The translations under genes were made by a program, and so were the position numbers. The notes beneath the pieces are model-generated. The model was given only the letters and a program-made list of their open reading frames with translations, was not told the DNA's origin and made no database searches. Positions 23,704 through 32,191 of a stretch of DNA of 36,954 bases are shown piece after piece. This stretch comes from Fidelibacterota bacterium UBA7300 (GTDB taxonomy: Bacteria; Fidelibacterota; Marinisomatia; Marinisomatales; UBA2128), in the NCBI GenBank assembly GCA_002471865.1, contig DKQU01000062.1, positions 1 through 36,954 on the forward strand, given 5' to 3'. The number at the start of each line of letters is the position of its first letter. The stretch's first letter is position 1.

Positions 23704-25235
23704 AAATACTTTCCACTGAAGAAGCCCGTTCGGTTGATCACCATACTTCGAAGGAATTAGGTGTCTCAGGTGAAACGCTAATGCAGAAAGCCGGAAAAGC
23801 GATTGTAGAGAAAGCGAAGGAAATGTTCGCCGGGAGCGGGAGTAAAAGAGTTATTGTATTATGCGGAAAAGGAAATAACGGTGGTGATGGGTTTACAGCC
23901 GCTGAATTACTTGTAAAGGAGGGATTTGACTGTAAACTGATTTCTACTGTAGCCCAGGAGGAAATTACCGGCGATGCGAAAATCTTTCACGATCGCTGTA
24001 TTAATGCTGGATTGCGAATCGTATACGAGGCAGTGTCCGACGATTTCAATCTCTCGGATTATGATTTGATTCTCGATGGTCTTCTGGGGACTGGGATAAA
24101 AGGTCAGGTGCGACCCAACACATCAGAATGGATTAAAGCGATAAATAGTTCAAATGTATCTGTTCTGGCCATTGATATACCTTCAGGTGTGAACGGTAAC
24201 AGTGGACAGGTTTCGGGAATTGCTGTGAAGAGTGATGCCACTGTTACCATGGGATTTCTAAAGCAGGGAATAGTGATAGAGCCGGGTGCTTCCTTGGCAG
24301 GCGAGATATCAGTTGCTGATATCGGTTATCCTAAAGATGCATTTGACATACTTCAAACCGATAAAAAGTTGATTAATCATACGCTTGCGAAACAATTTCT
24401 GACTCCACCTCCGCCTGATACATATAAGCACCGGCAGGGAAAAGTTTTGATAATTGGAGGTTCAAAAGGATATACTGGAGCAGGATGTTTAGCAGCTCAA
24501 GGTGCCCTCAGAGCCGGCGCAGGTTTGGTCATTGCGGCAGTCCCCGCCTCGCTGAATGCTATTTACGAGTCAAAATTGACAGAAGTCATTACTGCTCCTT
24601 TGAGTGATGGTGGGAGTGGACATTTTCGTTTAGATGATGTTGATATTATTGAGGAAAAACTTGAGTGGTGTGATGCCTTGATTATCGGACCGGGATTAGG
24701 CACGGATGATGAGTCTCTTAACTTTGCCGAAGCTGTTGTGAAATCATCTTCTAAGCCTATGGTAATTGATGCGGATGCTCTACGCGTGTTTCACGGAAAT
24801 CTTGATGTATTCAGCGAGCTCAAAAGTGATTTTGTAATTACTCCACATCATGGAGAGGCGGCTCAACTTCTAAACTTGGAGAAAGAAGTTGTGTCTTCAG
24901 ATCCCTTTAACTTTGCTTTTGATGTATGGCAGAAAACAGGAGGGACGGTTGTCCTCAAAGGTGCTCCTACACTTGTAGCTTCAGGGGAGTTAATTTCTGC
25001 GAATGTCACCGGTCATAGGGGTTTGGCAACAGGCGGCTCAGGAGATGTTCTTTCTGGTTTAATCGGATCGTTCATGGCGCAGGGGTTAACACCAGAAGTA
25101 GCAGCCAGAGTGGGTGTTCTAATTCACGGTGAAGCTGCTGATATTCTTCTGAAAAAATATGGATTTCGAGGACTCCTTGCAGGTGATCTGCTAGAGGTTC
25201 TCCCAACTGTTCTTTCCACCTATGAATGTAACTAA
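23700..25235 (+). CDS. nnr: Bifunctional NAD(P)H-hydrate epimerase / dehydratase
   Basis: The enzyme repairs hydrated NADH and NADPH. The N-terminal YjeF_N epimerase domain (about 1-215) is shown by VIVLCGKGNNGGDGFTAAEL and LDGLLGTGIKG. The C-terminal ADP-dependent dehydratase domain (about 225-505) is shown by GKVLIIGGSKGYTGAGCLAA, IIGPGLGTDDES, TPHHGEAAQLL and ATGGSGDVLSGLIG. At 511 residues it is a standard fusion. It starts in an ATGA overlap with acpS, and the VanZ-like gene begins 14 nt before its stop. Confidence 0.97.
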   Translation: MKILSTEEARSVDHHTSKELGVSGETLMQKAGKAIVEKAKEMFAGSGSKRVIVLCGKGNNGGDGFTAAELLVKEGFDCKLISTVAQEEITGDAKIFHDRCINAGLRIVYEAVSDDFNLSDYDLILDGLLGTGIKGQVRPNTSEWIKAINSSNVSVLAIDIPSGVNGNSGQVSGIAVKSDATVTMGFLKQGIVIEPGASLAGEISVADIGYPKDAFDILQTDKKLINHTLAKQFLTPPPPDTYKHRQGKVLIIGGSKGYTGAGCLAAQGALRAGAGLVIAAVPASLNAIYESKLTEVITAPLSDGGSGHFRLDDVDIIEEKLEWCDALIIGPGLGTDDESLNFAEAVVKSSSKPMVIDADALRVFHGNLDVFSELKSDFVITPHHGEAAQLLNLEKEVVSSDPFNFAFDVWQKTGGTVVLKGAPTLVASGELISANVTGHRGLATGGSGDVLSGLIGSFMAQGLTPEVAARVGVLIHGEAADILLKKYGFRGLLAGDLLEVLPTVLSTYECN

Positions 25236-25584
25236 ATATCGCATTCTTACTGGATTGTATTGTGCCTTGATATTAACACTTTCTTCATTATCTTTTCACC
25301 CGTCGTTTGTTTCCAAATGGGATAAAGTAATTCACTTCACTGAATACGCTATTTTGGGTGCACTTTTACTTGCGAGTGTGGAACAACGGGGTGTTAAAAT
25401 TGTTTTATTGATCGTAGCAATCGGCTCTATTTTTGCAGGTTTAGATGAGATGTGGCAATCAATGATTCCTACAAGGATTCCAAGTGTATATGATTGGTTG
25501 GCGGATACAGGTGGACTTTTTGTCGGAGCCACTTTTTCGACACTACTTTTTCGTTATAAAATATTGAGATATAATAATGGATAA
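25222..25584 (+). CDS. VanZ-like family membrane protein
   Basis: The 120-residue product has four predicted membrane segments. It matches the VanZ-like family by WDKVIHFTEYAILGALLLAS and by DEMWQSMIPTRIPSVYDWLADTGG, of which the second part contains the conserved Arg and Asp residues. VanZ itself gives low-level teicoplanin resistance, but most members have unknown roles in the cell envelope. It overlaps nnr by 14 nt and murA by 8 nt, so its expression is tied to cell-wall synthesis. Confidence 0.88.
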   Translation: MNVTKYRILTGLYCALILTLSSLSFHPSFVSKWDKVIHFTEYAILGALLLASVEQRGVKIVLLIVAIGSIFAGLDEMWQSMIPTRIPSVYDWLADTGGLFVGATFSTLLFRYKILRYNNG

Positions 25585-26830
25585 ATTAGTCATAAATGGT
25601 CAGAAAATTTTAAATGGTATAGTTGAAATCAGTGGTGCGAAAAATGCTGTTCTTCCCGTAATGGTAGCTACGCTTTTAGCACCTGGGAAATACAGAATTT
25701 CTCGAGTACCCGATCTGCGGGATACACATACCATGCTCAGATTGTTGGAAATGATAGGCGCCACCAGCAGTTTTGAAAACAATGAGCTTCTCATAGATAC
25801 CACTAAAGCCTCCAATCCTGAAGCTCCTTATGATTTGGTTAAAACCATGAGAGCGTCATTTTATGTTCTAGGACCGCTTACAGCCCGTTTTGGATATGCT
25901 AAAGTATCTCTACCAGGAGGATGTGCTTGGGGACCTAGGCCTGTCAATTTTCACATTTCAGCTTTAGAAGCGATGGGGGCTGAGATTGAACTCGATGAGG
26001 GATATGTCATCGCTACAGCAGATCGACTGAAAGGGGCGAAGATCACATTTGATTTTCCATCTGTCGGGGCGACAGGTAACGCTGTCATGGCAGCTGTGTT
26101 GGCTGATGGTGAAACAGTTATCCAGAATGCTGCTTGTGAACCTGAAATCAGCTGTTTGTGTGACTTCTTGAATGCTATGGGAGCGCAAATTTCAGGTATT
26201 GGCAGTGAAAAATTGACTATTGAAGGTGTTGATCAGCTCAATCCTGTAGACTTCGAAATTATTCCTGATCGAATTGAAGCTGCGACATTTTTAATAGCAG
26301 GTGCGATGGTGGGAGACAGTATCACTTTGAAAGGGGCAAATCCAGATCACCTTACCGCAGTTATTGAAAAGCTTCAAGAAAGTGGCCAAGAAATTACAAC
26401 TACAGACGATTCTGTGTTAATTAACAAATTGGGTCCGATTAAATCCATTGACATGACGACGGCAGTTTATCCCGGATTTCCCACAGACGTTCAAGCTCAA
26501 TGGATGGCACTCATGACTGTTTCAGATGGAACATCCATCATCACAGATACAGTTTACCACGATAGATTCACTCATGTCTCAGAGTTAAGCAGATTTGGAG
26601 CTTGGATCACCATGAAAGATAATGTTGCGGTTGTGTCAGGTCGAAAAACGCTCAAGGGTGCTCCAGTCATGTCTACTGATATTCGAGCCAGCGCTTCCTT
26701 GATATTAGCTGGGCTTGTAGCTCAAGACCGGACAGATATTTCCAGAATTTATCATATTGACCGTGGCTACGAACGAATTGAAGAAAAACTCAGGGGATTG
26801 GGAGCTGATATCCGACGTGAATCTGAGTGA
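25577..26830 (+). CDS. murA: UDP-N-acetylglucosamine 1-carboxyvinyltransferase
   Basis: MurA performs the first committed step of peptidoglycan synthesis, transferring enolpyruvate from PEP to UDP-GlcNAc. The 417-residue protein has Lys22 in SGAKNAVLPV, the active-site Cys116 in LPGGCAWGPRPVN, and RASFYVLGP. It also has the C-terminal block DIRASASLILAGLVA with HIDRGYERIEEKL. Presence of Cys, not Asp, at 116 predicts the form normally sensitive to fosfomycin. It closes the overlapping HAD-acpS-nnr-vanZ-murA run. Confidence 0.98.
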   Translation: MDKLVINGQKILNGIVEISGAKNAVLPVMVATLLAPGKYRISRVPDLRDTHTMLRLLEMIGATSSFENNELLIDTTKASNPEAPYDLVKTMRASFYVLGPLTARFGYAKVSLPGGCAWGPRPVNFHISALEAMGAEIELDEGYVIATADRLKGAKITFDFPSVGATGNAVMAAVLADGETVIQNAACEPEISCLCDFLNAMGAQISGIGSEKLTIEGVDQLNPVDFEIIPDRIEAATFLIAGAMVGDSITLKGANPDHLTAVIEKLQESGQEITTTDDSVLINKLGPIKSIDMTTAVYPGFPTDVQAQWMALMTVSDGTSIITDTVYHDRFTHVSELSRFGAWITMKDNVAVVSGRKTLKGAPVMSTDIRASASLILAGLVAQDRTDISRIYHIDRGYERIEEKLRGLGADIRRESE

Positions 26831-26916
26831 CTTGTCTGTTTCTATAGTTTCTCGTTGATAACAATCGACTCTCAAGATAAATTCACTCGTATTTTTCTTG
26901 ACTATGACTACAACTT

Positions 26917-27007
26917 GGAGAGGTGGCCGAGCTGGCTGAAGGCGCCCGCCTGCTAAGTGGGTGTAGGGCTTAAAACTCTACCGAGGGTTCGAATCCCTCC
27001 CTCTCCG
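26917..27007 (+). tRNA. tRNA-Ser (anticodon GCT)
   Basis: Class II tRNA with acceptor stem GGAGAGG/CCTCTCC, anticodon stem CCCGC/GTGGG around the loop CTGCTAA (anticodon GCT), a long variable arm and T loop GTTCGAATC. The discriminator is G, as expected for tRNA-Ser. CCA is not encoded. It is 22 nt from a second tRNA-Ser. Confidence 0.96.
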
Positions 27008-27029
27008 CTCTTAAAGTCAGATTCTAATT

Positions 27030-27117
27030 GGAGGCGTGGCAGAGTCCGGCTGAATGCACTGGTCTTGAAAACCAGCGAGGGTTTCGCCCTCCAGAGGTTC
27101 GAATCCTCTCGCCTCCG
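27030..27117 (+). tRNA. tRNA-Ser (anticodon TGA)
   Basis: Class II tRNA with acceptor stem GGAGGCG/CGCCTCC, anticodon stem CTGGT/ACCAG around the loop CTTGAAA (anticodon TGA), variable arm CGAGGGTTTCGCCCTC and T loop GTTCGAATC. The discriminator is G, and CCA is not encoded. The pair of serine tRNAs is probably one transcript; gltX begins 57 nt downstream. Confidence 0.96.
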
Positions 27118-27174
27118 CATGTATTTCCTGTCAATTGAAGAAAAAAGAAAAAATATAAATGCTGATTGTTAACA

Positions 27175-28617
27175 ATGAATAATACAATAAGAGTTCGCTT
27201 TGCACCCAGTCCAACAGGTGAACTTCACCTTGGAGGTGCTCGGACAGCACTTTTCAATTATCTGTTTGCCAAGCAAAATGACGGGAAATTCTATCTTCGT
27301 ATCGAAGATACAGATGAAGCTCGTTCCAGAGAGGAATATGTAGATCAAATCTGTGATTCACTCCGATGGTTAGGACTCAATTGGGATGGTCCACTTCTGT
27401 TTCAATCCCGTCGGAAAGATGAATATCGAGCTGCTGTTAAAAAACTCTTATCTGAAGAGAAAGCATACCGTTGTTTCTGCACAAAAGAAGAATTGAGTGA
27501 AGAGCGAAAAAGTGCGGAATCAAAAGGTGGCTTTTTGGGTTATTCCGGAAAATGTTTACAACTAACTAAAAGTGAAATAAAGGGAAAGCTTAACTCTGCT
27601 GAACCGTTTTGTGTTCGTTTGAAAGTAGCTAAAAGCGGTAAGATATTATTCGAAGATGAAGTCTATGGTTCGATTGAGGTAAATAATAAGGAGATTGACG
27701 ATTTCATTATTCAGCGAACAGATGGTTTTCCTACTTATAACTTTGTTGTAGTAGTTGATGATTCGGAAATGGAAATTACTCACGTTATCCGCGGAGAAGA
27801 TCATTTGACTAATACCTCGAAGCAGATTAAAGTGTATGAAGCACTGGAAAGAAACGTTCCCATATTTGCTCACCTACCCATGATTTTGGGAGGTGACGGT
27901 AAACGTCTAAGTAAACGACATGGCGCCGTAGGCGTGCAGACTTATCGGGAAAGAGGTTTTCTTTCTGAGGCACTGGTAAATTTTCTTGCTCTCTTAGGTT
28001 GGAATCCGGGAGACGAAAGGGAGATATTTTCTCTAGAAGAATTGACCCAGAATTTCAGTCTTTCCAGAATAGTAAAAAAAGCAGCAGTTTTCGATGACAA
28101 GAAGTTTGAGTGGATGAGTGGACAACATGTGATGAAAACTCCTGCAAATGAGCTTCTGGAACGAATTCGAAAACTTGACCCAGAATGGAAAAAAAGCGTA
28201 ATACCGGATTATCTACTGGCAATAGTAGAAGTACAGCAGAAACGGTTGAAAACACTCGTTGATTTAATGACTCAGTCTGACTATTTCTTTGACGGTCCAA
28301 ATGATTATGATGAGAAAACCGCCAGGAAGCGATGGAAAGATGAATCAATCAACGCATTGATGGAAGATTTTTTGGACAGTCTGAGGACAGTTGAGGAGTG
28401 GAGTGAAGAACAGTTAGAAAACAGATTGAAAAAGTTTGCTGAAGAACGAGAATTAGGCTTAGGTAAGATAATTCATCCAACTCGTTTGGCACTGACGGGA
28501 GTTCCGAATGGTCCATCGCTTTTTCTTTTAATGGAGATTCTCGGCGAGGAAATCTGTTTTCAAAGGATTCAGACCGCTCTTAAAAAATTACCACTTGAGT
28601 CCAGGGAAGTAATTTAA
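27175..28617 (+). CDS. gltX: Glutamyl-tRNA synthetase
   Basis: The enzyme charges tRNA-Glu. The class I HIGH signature appears as PSPTGELHLGGARTALFNY at the N-terminus, and the KMSKS equivalent as GDGKRLSKRHGAVGV. VVDDSEMEITHVIRGEDHL is also typical. I prefer ATG 27175 (480 residues, MNNTIRVRFAPSPTG) to TTG 27166. There is no strong ribosome binding site. glnS lies 1 nt after its stop, and with a GlnRS present this enzyme need not mischarge tRNA-Gln. Confidence 0.97.
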   Translation: MNNTIRVRFAPSPTGELHLGGARTALFNYLFAKQNDGKFYLRIEDTDEARSREEYVDQICDSLRWLGLNWDGPLLFQSRRKDEYRAAVKKLLSEEKAYRCFCTKEELSEERKSAESKGGFLGYSGKCLQLTKSEIKGKLNSAEPFCVRLKVAKSGKILFEDEVYGSIEVNNKEIDDFIIQRTDGFPTYNFVVVVDDSEMEITHVIRGEDHLTNTSKQIKVYEALERNVPIFAHLPMILGGDGKRLSKRHGAVGVQTYRERGFLSEALVNFLALLGWNPGDEREIFSLEELTQNFSLSRIVKKAAVFDDKKFEWMSGQHVMKTPANELLERIRKLDPEWKKSVIPDYLLAIVEVQQKRLKTLVDLMTQSDYFFDGPNDYDEKTARKRWKDESINALMEDFLDSLRTVEEWSEEQLENRLKKFAEERELGLGKIIHPTRLALTGVPNGPSLFLLMEILGEEICFQRIQTALKKLPLESREVI

Positions 28618-28618
28618 C

Positions 28619-30301
28619 ATGAGTGAAATGGAAAAGAAGCCTCGTCATTTTATTGAACAGGTCATTGACGAAGATCTGGAATCTGGGAAGTACGATGGGC
28701 GAGTACACACTCGTTTTCCACCTGAACCAAACGGCTATCTTCATATCGGGCATGCCAAATCTATCTGCCTCAATTTTGGACTTGCTGTACAGTATAACAG
28801 CTACTGCAATCTACGTTTTGATGATACCAATCCTGTTCGCGAAGAAGAGGAGTATGTTAAGTCAATCATCGAGGATGTCCGCTGGCTAGGCTTTGATTGG
28901 GAAGATAGGCTTTATTATGCATCGGATTACTTTCAACAGCTTTACGATTTTGCCTGTCAATTGGTAGAAAGTGGCGATGCTTACGTAGATGATCAGTCTG
29001 CAGAGGAGATTCGTAAAACTCGTGGTTCATTGACAGAGCCCGGGAAAGAAAGTCCTTATCGAAATCGCTCCGTCGAAGAGAATCTCGATCTTTTCAAGCG
29101 GATGCAGTCTGGAGAATTTCCGGATGGAAGTAGAGTACTTAGAGCCAAGATTGACATGGAAGCGAACAACATGAACATGCGTGATCCTGTTATGTATCGC
29201 ATTCTCAGAGCTACACACCACAGGACAGGTGACGACTGGTGTATCTATCCCACATATGATTGGGCTCATGGATTGGAAGATTCTATTGAGCGGATTACTC
29301 ACTCGCTCTGTACGTTGGAGTTTGAAGATCACCGGCCGCTCTATGATTGGTATTTGGAAGCTTTGGATGTTTATCGTCCACAACAGATTGAATTTGCTCC
29401 ACTTAACTTGAGTTATACACTGTTGAGTAAAAGGATGCTGCGGGAATTAGTGGAAGGGGGATATGTGAACGGTTGGGATGATCCACGGATGCCTACCATT
29501 TCCGGACTTCGCCGCAGAGGTTTTACTCCAGCTTCCATTCGTGATTTTGCATCGAGAGTGGGAATAGCAAAACGTGAAGGAGTTGCTGATGTAGGGTTAC
29601 TAGAATATTGTCTCCGTCAGGACCTAAACATTCATGCTGAGCGTCGAATGGCTGTGTTGGACCCGCTTAAGGTTGTCATCAAGAATTATCCCGAAGGAGA
29701 AAGTGAGGAGTTAGAAGCCATTAACAATCCGGAAAATGAATCGGCCGGAAAAAGGAAGGTACCCTTCAGCCGTGAATTGTACATTGAAAGAGAGGATTTT
29801 CGTGAGGATCCGCCTAAAAAATACTTTCGACTGGCTCCTGGACGAGAGGTTCGTTTACGCTATGCTTACTTCTTGAAATGTGAAGAGGTTGTAAAGGACT
29901 CTTCCGGAGAGATAATAGAACTTCACTGTATTTACGATCCAGAAACTAAGGGTGGATCTGCACCTGACGGACGGAAGGTGCGGGGTACCATCCATTGGGT
30001 TTCAGCTCAGCATGCAGTCAGTCCGGAAATTCGTCTTTATGATCGATTGTTTCGTTCGTCAAAACCGGGAAGCGGAGGTGGTGACTTCAAAGCAGATATC
30101 AATACTAATTCCCTCGAAACCTTAAAGGACTGCAAACTTGAGCCGAGTCTTATTGATGCAAGGGCAGGTGAACACTTTCAGTTTGAACGTGTCGGTTACT
30201 TTTTTGTGGATCCTTTGGATTCCAGGGAAGGGAGTCCTATTTTCAATCGGACGGTTACTTTACGCGACAAGTGGACAAAGATCGAAAAATCCGGAAAGTA
30301 A
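28619..30301 (+). CDS. glnS: Glutaminyl-tRNA synthetase
   Basis: The enzyme charges tRNA-Gln directly. The HIGH motif is in FPPEPNGYLHIGHAKSICL, the KMSKS-like motif is LLSKRMLRELVEGG, and the specificity region has the FDDTNPVREEEEYV and WCIYPTYDWAHGLEDSIE segments of GlnRS. The C-terminal beta-barrel anticodon-binding region spans about residues 340-555. Many bacteria lack GlnRS and use transamidation instead. Here it forms a two-gene unit with gltX and a tRNA-Gln(CTG) lies 5.7 kb away. At 560 residues the length is typical. Confidence 0.97.
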   Translation: MSEMEKKPRHFIEQVIDEDLESGKYDGRVHTRFPPEPNGYLHIGHAKSICLNFGLAVQYNSYCNLRFDDTNPVREEEEYVKSIIEDVRWLGFDWEDRLYYASDYFQQLYDFACQLVESGDAYVDDQSAEEIRKTRGSLTEPGKESPYRNRSVEENLDLFKRMQSGEFPDGSRVLRAKIDMEANNMNMRDPVMYRILRATHHRTGDDWCIYPTYDWAHGLEDSIERITHSLCTLEFEDHRPLYDWYLEALDVYRPQQIEFAPLNLSYTLLSKRMLRELVEGGYVNGWDDPRMPTISGLRRRGFTPASIRDFASRVGIAKREGVADVGLLEYCLRQDLNIHAERRMAVLDPLKVVIKNYPEGESEELEAINNPENESAGKRKVPFSRELYIEREDFREDPPKKYFRLAPGREVRLRYAYFLKCEEVVKDSSGEIIELHCIYDPETKGGSAPDGRKVRGTIHWVSAQHAVSPEIRLYDRLFRSSKPGSGGGDFKADINTNSLETLKDCKLEPSLIDARAGEHFQFERVGYFFVDPLDSREGSPIFNRTVTLRDKWTKIEKSGK

Positions 30302-30355
30302 GAATGAAATATGAGATCAGCAGAAAAATTCTCGCTAGAAAAAATGCGATTGTAA

Positions 30356-31681
30356 ATGAGCCGTCGCACTGATACATTCTTATTCATGCGAATTCCACAA
30401 TCACTGCGTTTCTATATCTTAATAGCCCTCGTATTAACGGCCGGGGCAACAAACCTTTATAGTGCCAAACGGCTGAATCTATATCTATTGGATTTTGATA
30501 ACATTAAAAATGATGAAACTGTTTCCTGGCTAGCAAGAGGACTTGTGGATATGGTCTCAACCGGTTTCCAGAATGTGGATGGTGTTCGAATTCATGAGCA
30601 AGTTGCTTTGGAAAGAATACTGCAGGATCGTTCACTTTTGTTGCGTCAATCCTCAGGCACACGGAGCTTGCTTGTTATGGGTAGTTTTTCACGGAATTTG
30701 GATCAATTGTCAGTTAATATTCAATTAATCAACATCGCAAATTGGGTTGAGTTAGGAAGTTTTTCGACAAGAGGAAGTTTGAATCATATTTCGAAACTTG
30801 GAGAAGATATAGTTATTCAAATGCAGATAGCACTTGAGGGAGAGATTCCCCAATTGGATGCCCGAGGTGTACTTCAATCGCCTGATGCTAAAACTCCTAT
30901 TCCAGAATATCGTCAGCAAGCGAAGGAATTGAACTTCTCTCTTGAGACAGCAGTGGAAGATTTGGAGGAGGTGATGGACCTCTATATCGGCAGCAGAGGA
31001 GAATCAGATCCGACGATTTCTGAAGGGAGTACATTCAGCAGGGAATTTTCCTTCTCACCGGGAGGAACAACTGAAGATGTCCCAACAAAAGACGCCATTA
31101 TGCTGGAAGAAATTATCAATACCGTCTCCAGCAATCCTTATATCGTAGATATTAGCCGGCCGTCTTTACATGTTCCCACCGAAAACGATGGAACCGTACT
31201 GCTTGCTTTATCAGTGAAGTATTCTCTTCGAGAAAATGTCATCAAAGATATGCTATCATCCTTGCCATATTCGTCCATGCGTCAGGACGGGTCTCTCATT
31301 TCGCTTCAATTCTCCCGGAGGGAGATGGGTATACCTCATGCCTTGATCGAGCGCATTAACCGTGGAGATTTTCGCATCGTACCTGTGATTCAAATGATGG
31401 ATAATGCCGGGCGTGTACGGACAGTTATCCTGGAAACAACAGAGCCATCATGGTATCAAAGAAAATCGTCAAATGTCCGCTTTCTGACAGAACATCAGTT
31501 CTCGCCTCTCATAGCTTTTACCGCCAGTGGAAACTCTCTTCAGGTGATGATGGAAACAGTTGAAATTAATGCTGAATACACACTTTCTCTATCGAGACAA
31601 GAGGCTGTAAACTATACTAAAGTGGTAATAGAATTTGTTCCGGAATCTGAGTTGGAGCACTTTGTGGGGAAACTATTGTGA
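30356..31681 (+). CDS. Exported protein with TolB-N/FlgO-like N-terminal domain
   Basis: The 441-residue product has a signal peptide (the hydrophobic segment is about residues 17-35). It is followed by a domain (about 40-165) with LNLYLLDFDNIKNDETVSWL, VALERILQDRSLL and TRSLLVMGSFSRN. This layout recalls the FlgO/TolB-N-like envelope assembly domains, which oligomerise. The C-terminal half (about 230-441) is not recognised. The start could also be ATG 30386, which trims ten residues and leaves a more regular signal peptide. Its TGA overlaps the GTG of the TlpA gene by 4 nt, so they are coupled. Confidence 0.7.
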   Translation: MSRRTDTFLFMRIPQSLRFYILIALVLTAGATNLYSAKRLNLYLLDFDNIKNDETVSWLARGLVDMVSTGFQNVDGVRIHEQVALERILQDRSLLLRQSSGTRSLLVMGSFSRNLDQLSVNIQLINIANWVELGSFSTRGSLNHISKLGEDIVIQMQIALEGEIPQLDARGVLQSPDAKTPIPEYRQQAKELNFSLETAVEDLEEVMDLYIGSRGESDPTISEGSTFSREFSFSPGGTTEDVPTKDAIMLEEIINTVSSNPYIVDISRPSLHVPTENDGTVLLALSVKYSLRENVIKDMLSSLPYSSMRQDGSLISLQFSRREMGIPHALIERINRGDFRIVPVIQMMDNAGRVRTVILETTEPSWYQRKSSNVRFLTEHQFSPLIAFTASGNSLQVMMETVEINAEYTLSLSRQEAVNYTKVVIEFVPESELEHFVGKLL

Positions 31682-32175
31682 TACGACTAATTGTATTCTC
31701 TGGTTTGATTTTAAATTTTCTGATTGCCCAAATAGATCAAATTCCTGTCATTAAATTGAAATTAGCAGATGGAAGTGAAACGACATTGGAAGAAATATAT
31801 CATACTGGGCCGGTTCTAATTGATTTCTGGGCACTTTGGTGTGCTCCGTGTCTGAAAGCCATGCGGCATCTGGATGATCTTCAAGAAAAATACCGTGTTC
31901 AAGGGTTTACAATCTTAGGGATTAATCTTGATACAGAACGGAGTCAATCCAAAGTGAAGAGTTATATTCGGTCAAAAGGGTATGGATTTACCGTGGCTCT
32001 TGATCCAAGTCAGGAAAGCTATCGAAGACTTAATGGTACTGCTATGCCGTTTACACTTCTGGTGAACAGCACAGGAAAAATAGTTTATCGTCATTCCGGA
32101 TATGTTCCGGGTGATGAGAAAATATTCGAAACTGAGATCCAGTCAATATTATCATCTCTAGAGCAATCACAATAG
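31678..32175 (+). CDS. TlpA-like exported thioredoxin
   Basis: The 165-residue product has an N-terminal export signal (residues 1-18) and a thioredoxin fold with the redox motif WCAPC (Cys55, Cys58), plus the cis-proline in TAMPFTLLV (Pro124). It should act as a disulfide reductase or isomerase outside the cytoplasm, supplied with electrons by a CcdA/DsbD-type protein not seen here. The GTG start at 31678 overlaps the preceding gene by 4 nt. It contrasts with the nearby Sec-containing thioredoxin. Confidence 0.93.
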   Translation: MIRLIVFSGLILNFLIAQIDQIPVIKLKLADGSETTLEEIYHTGPVLIDFWALWCAPCLKAMRHLDDLQEKYRVQGFTILGINLDTERSQSKVKSYIRSKGYGFTVALDPSQESYRRLNGTAMPFTLLVNSTGKIVYRHSGYVPGDEKIFETEIQSILSSLEQSQ

Positions 32176-32191
32176 TATTATCAAATTAATT

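Noticed and set aside
26862..26890. TTGATA and ATAAAT boxes upstream of tRNA-Ser as a promoter
   Set aside because: Spacing is about 16 nt but AT-rich sequence makes such matches common, and the housekeeping promoter consensus of this lineage is unknown.
26957..27172. A 71-residue open frame
   Set aside because: It runs across the two tRNA-Ser genes and has no protein-like character.
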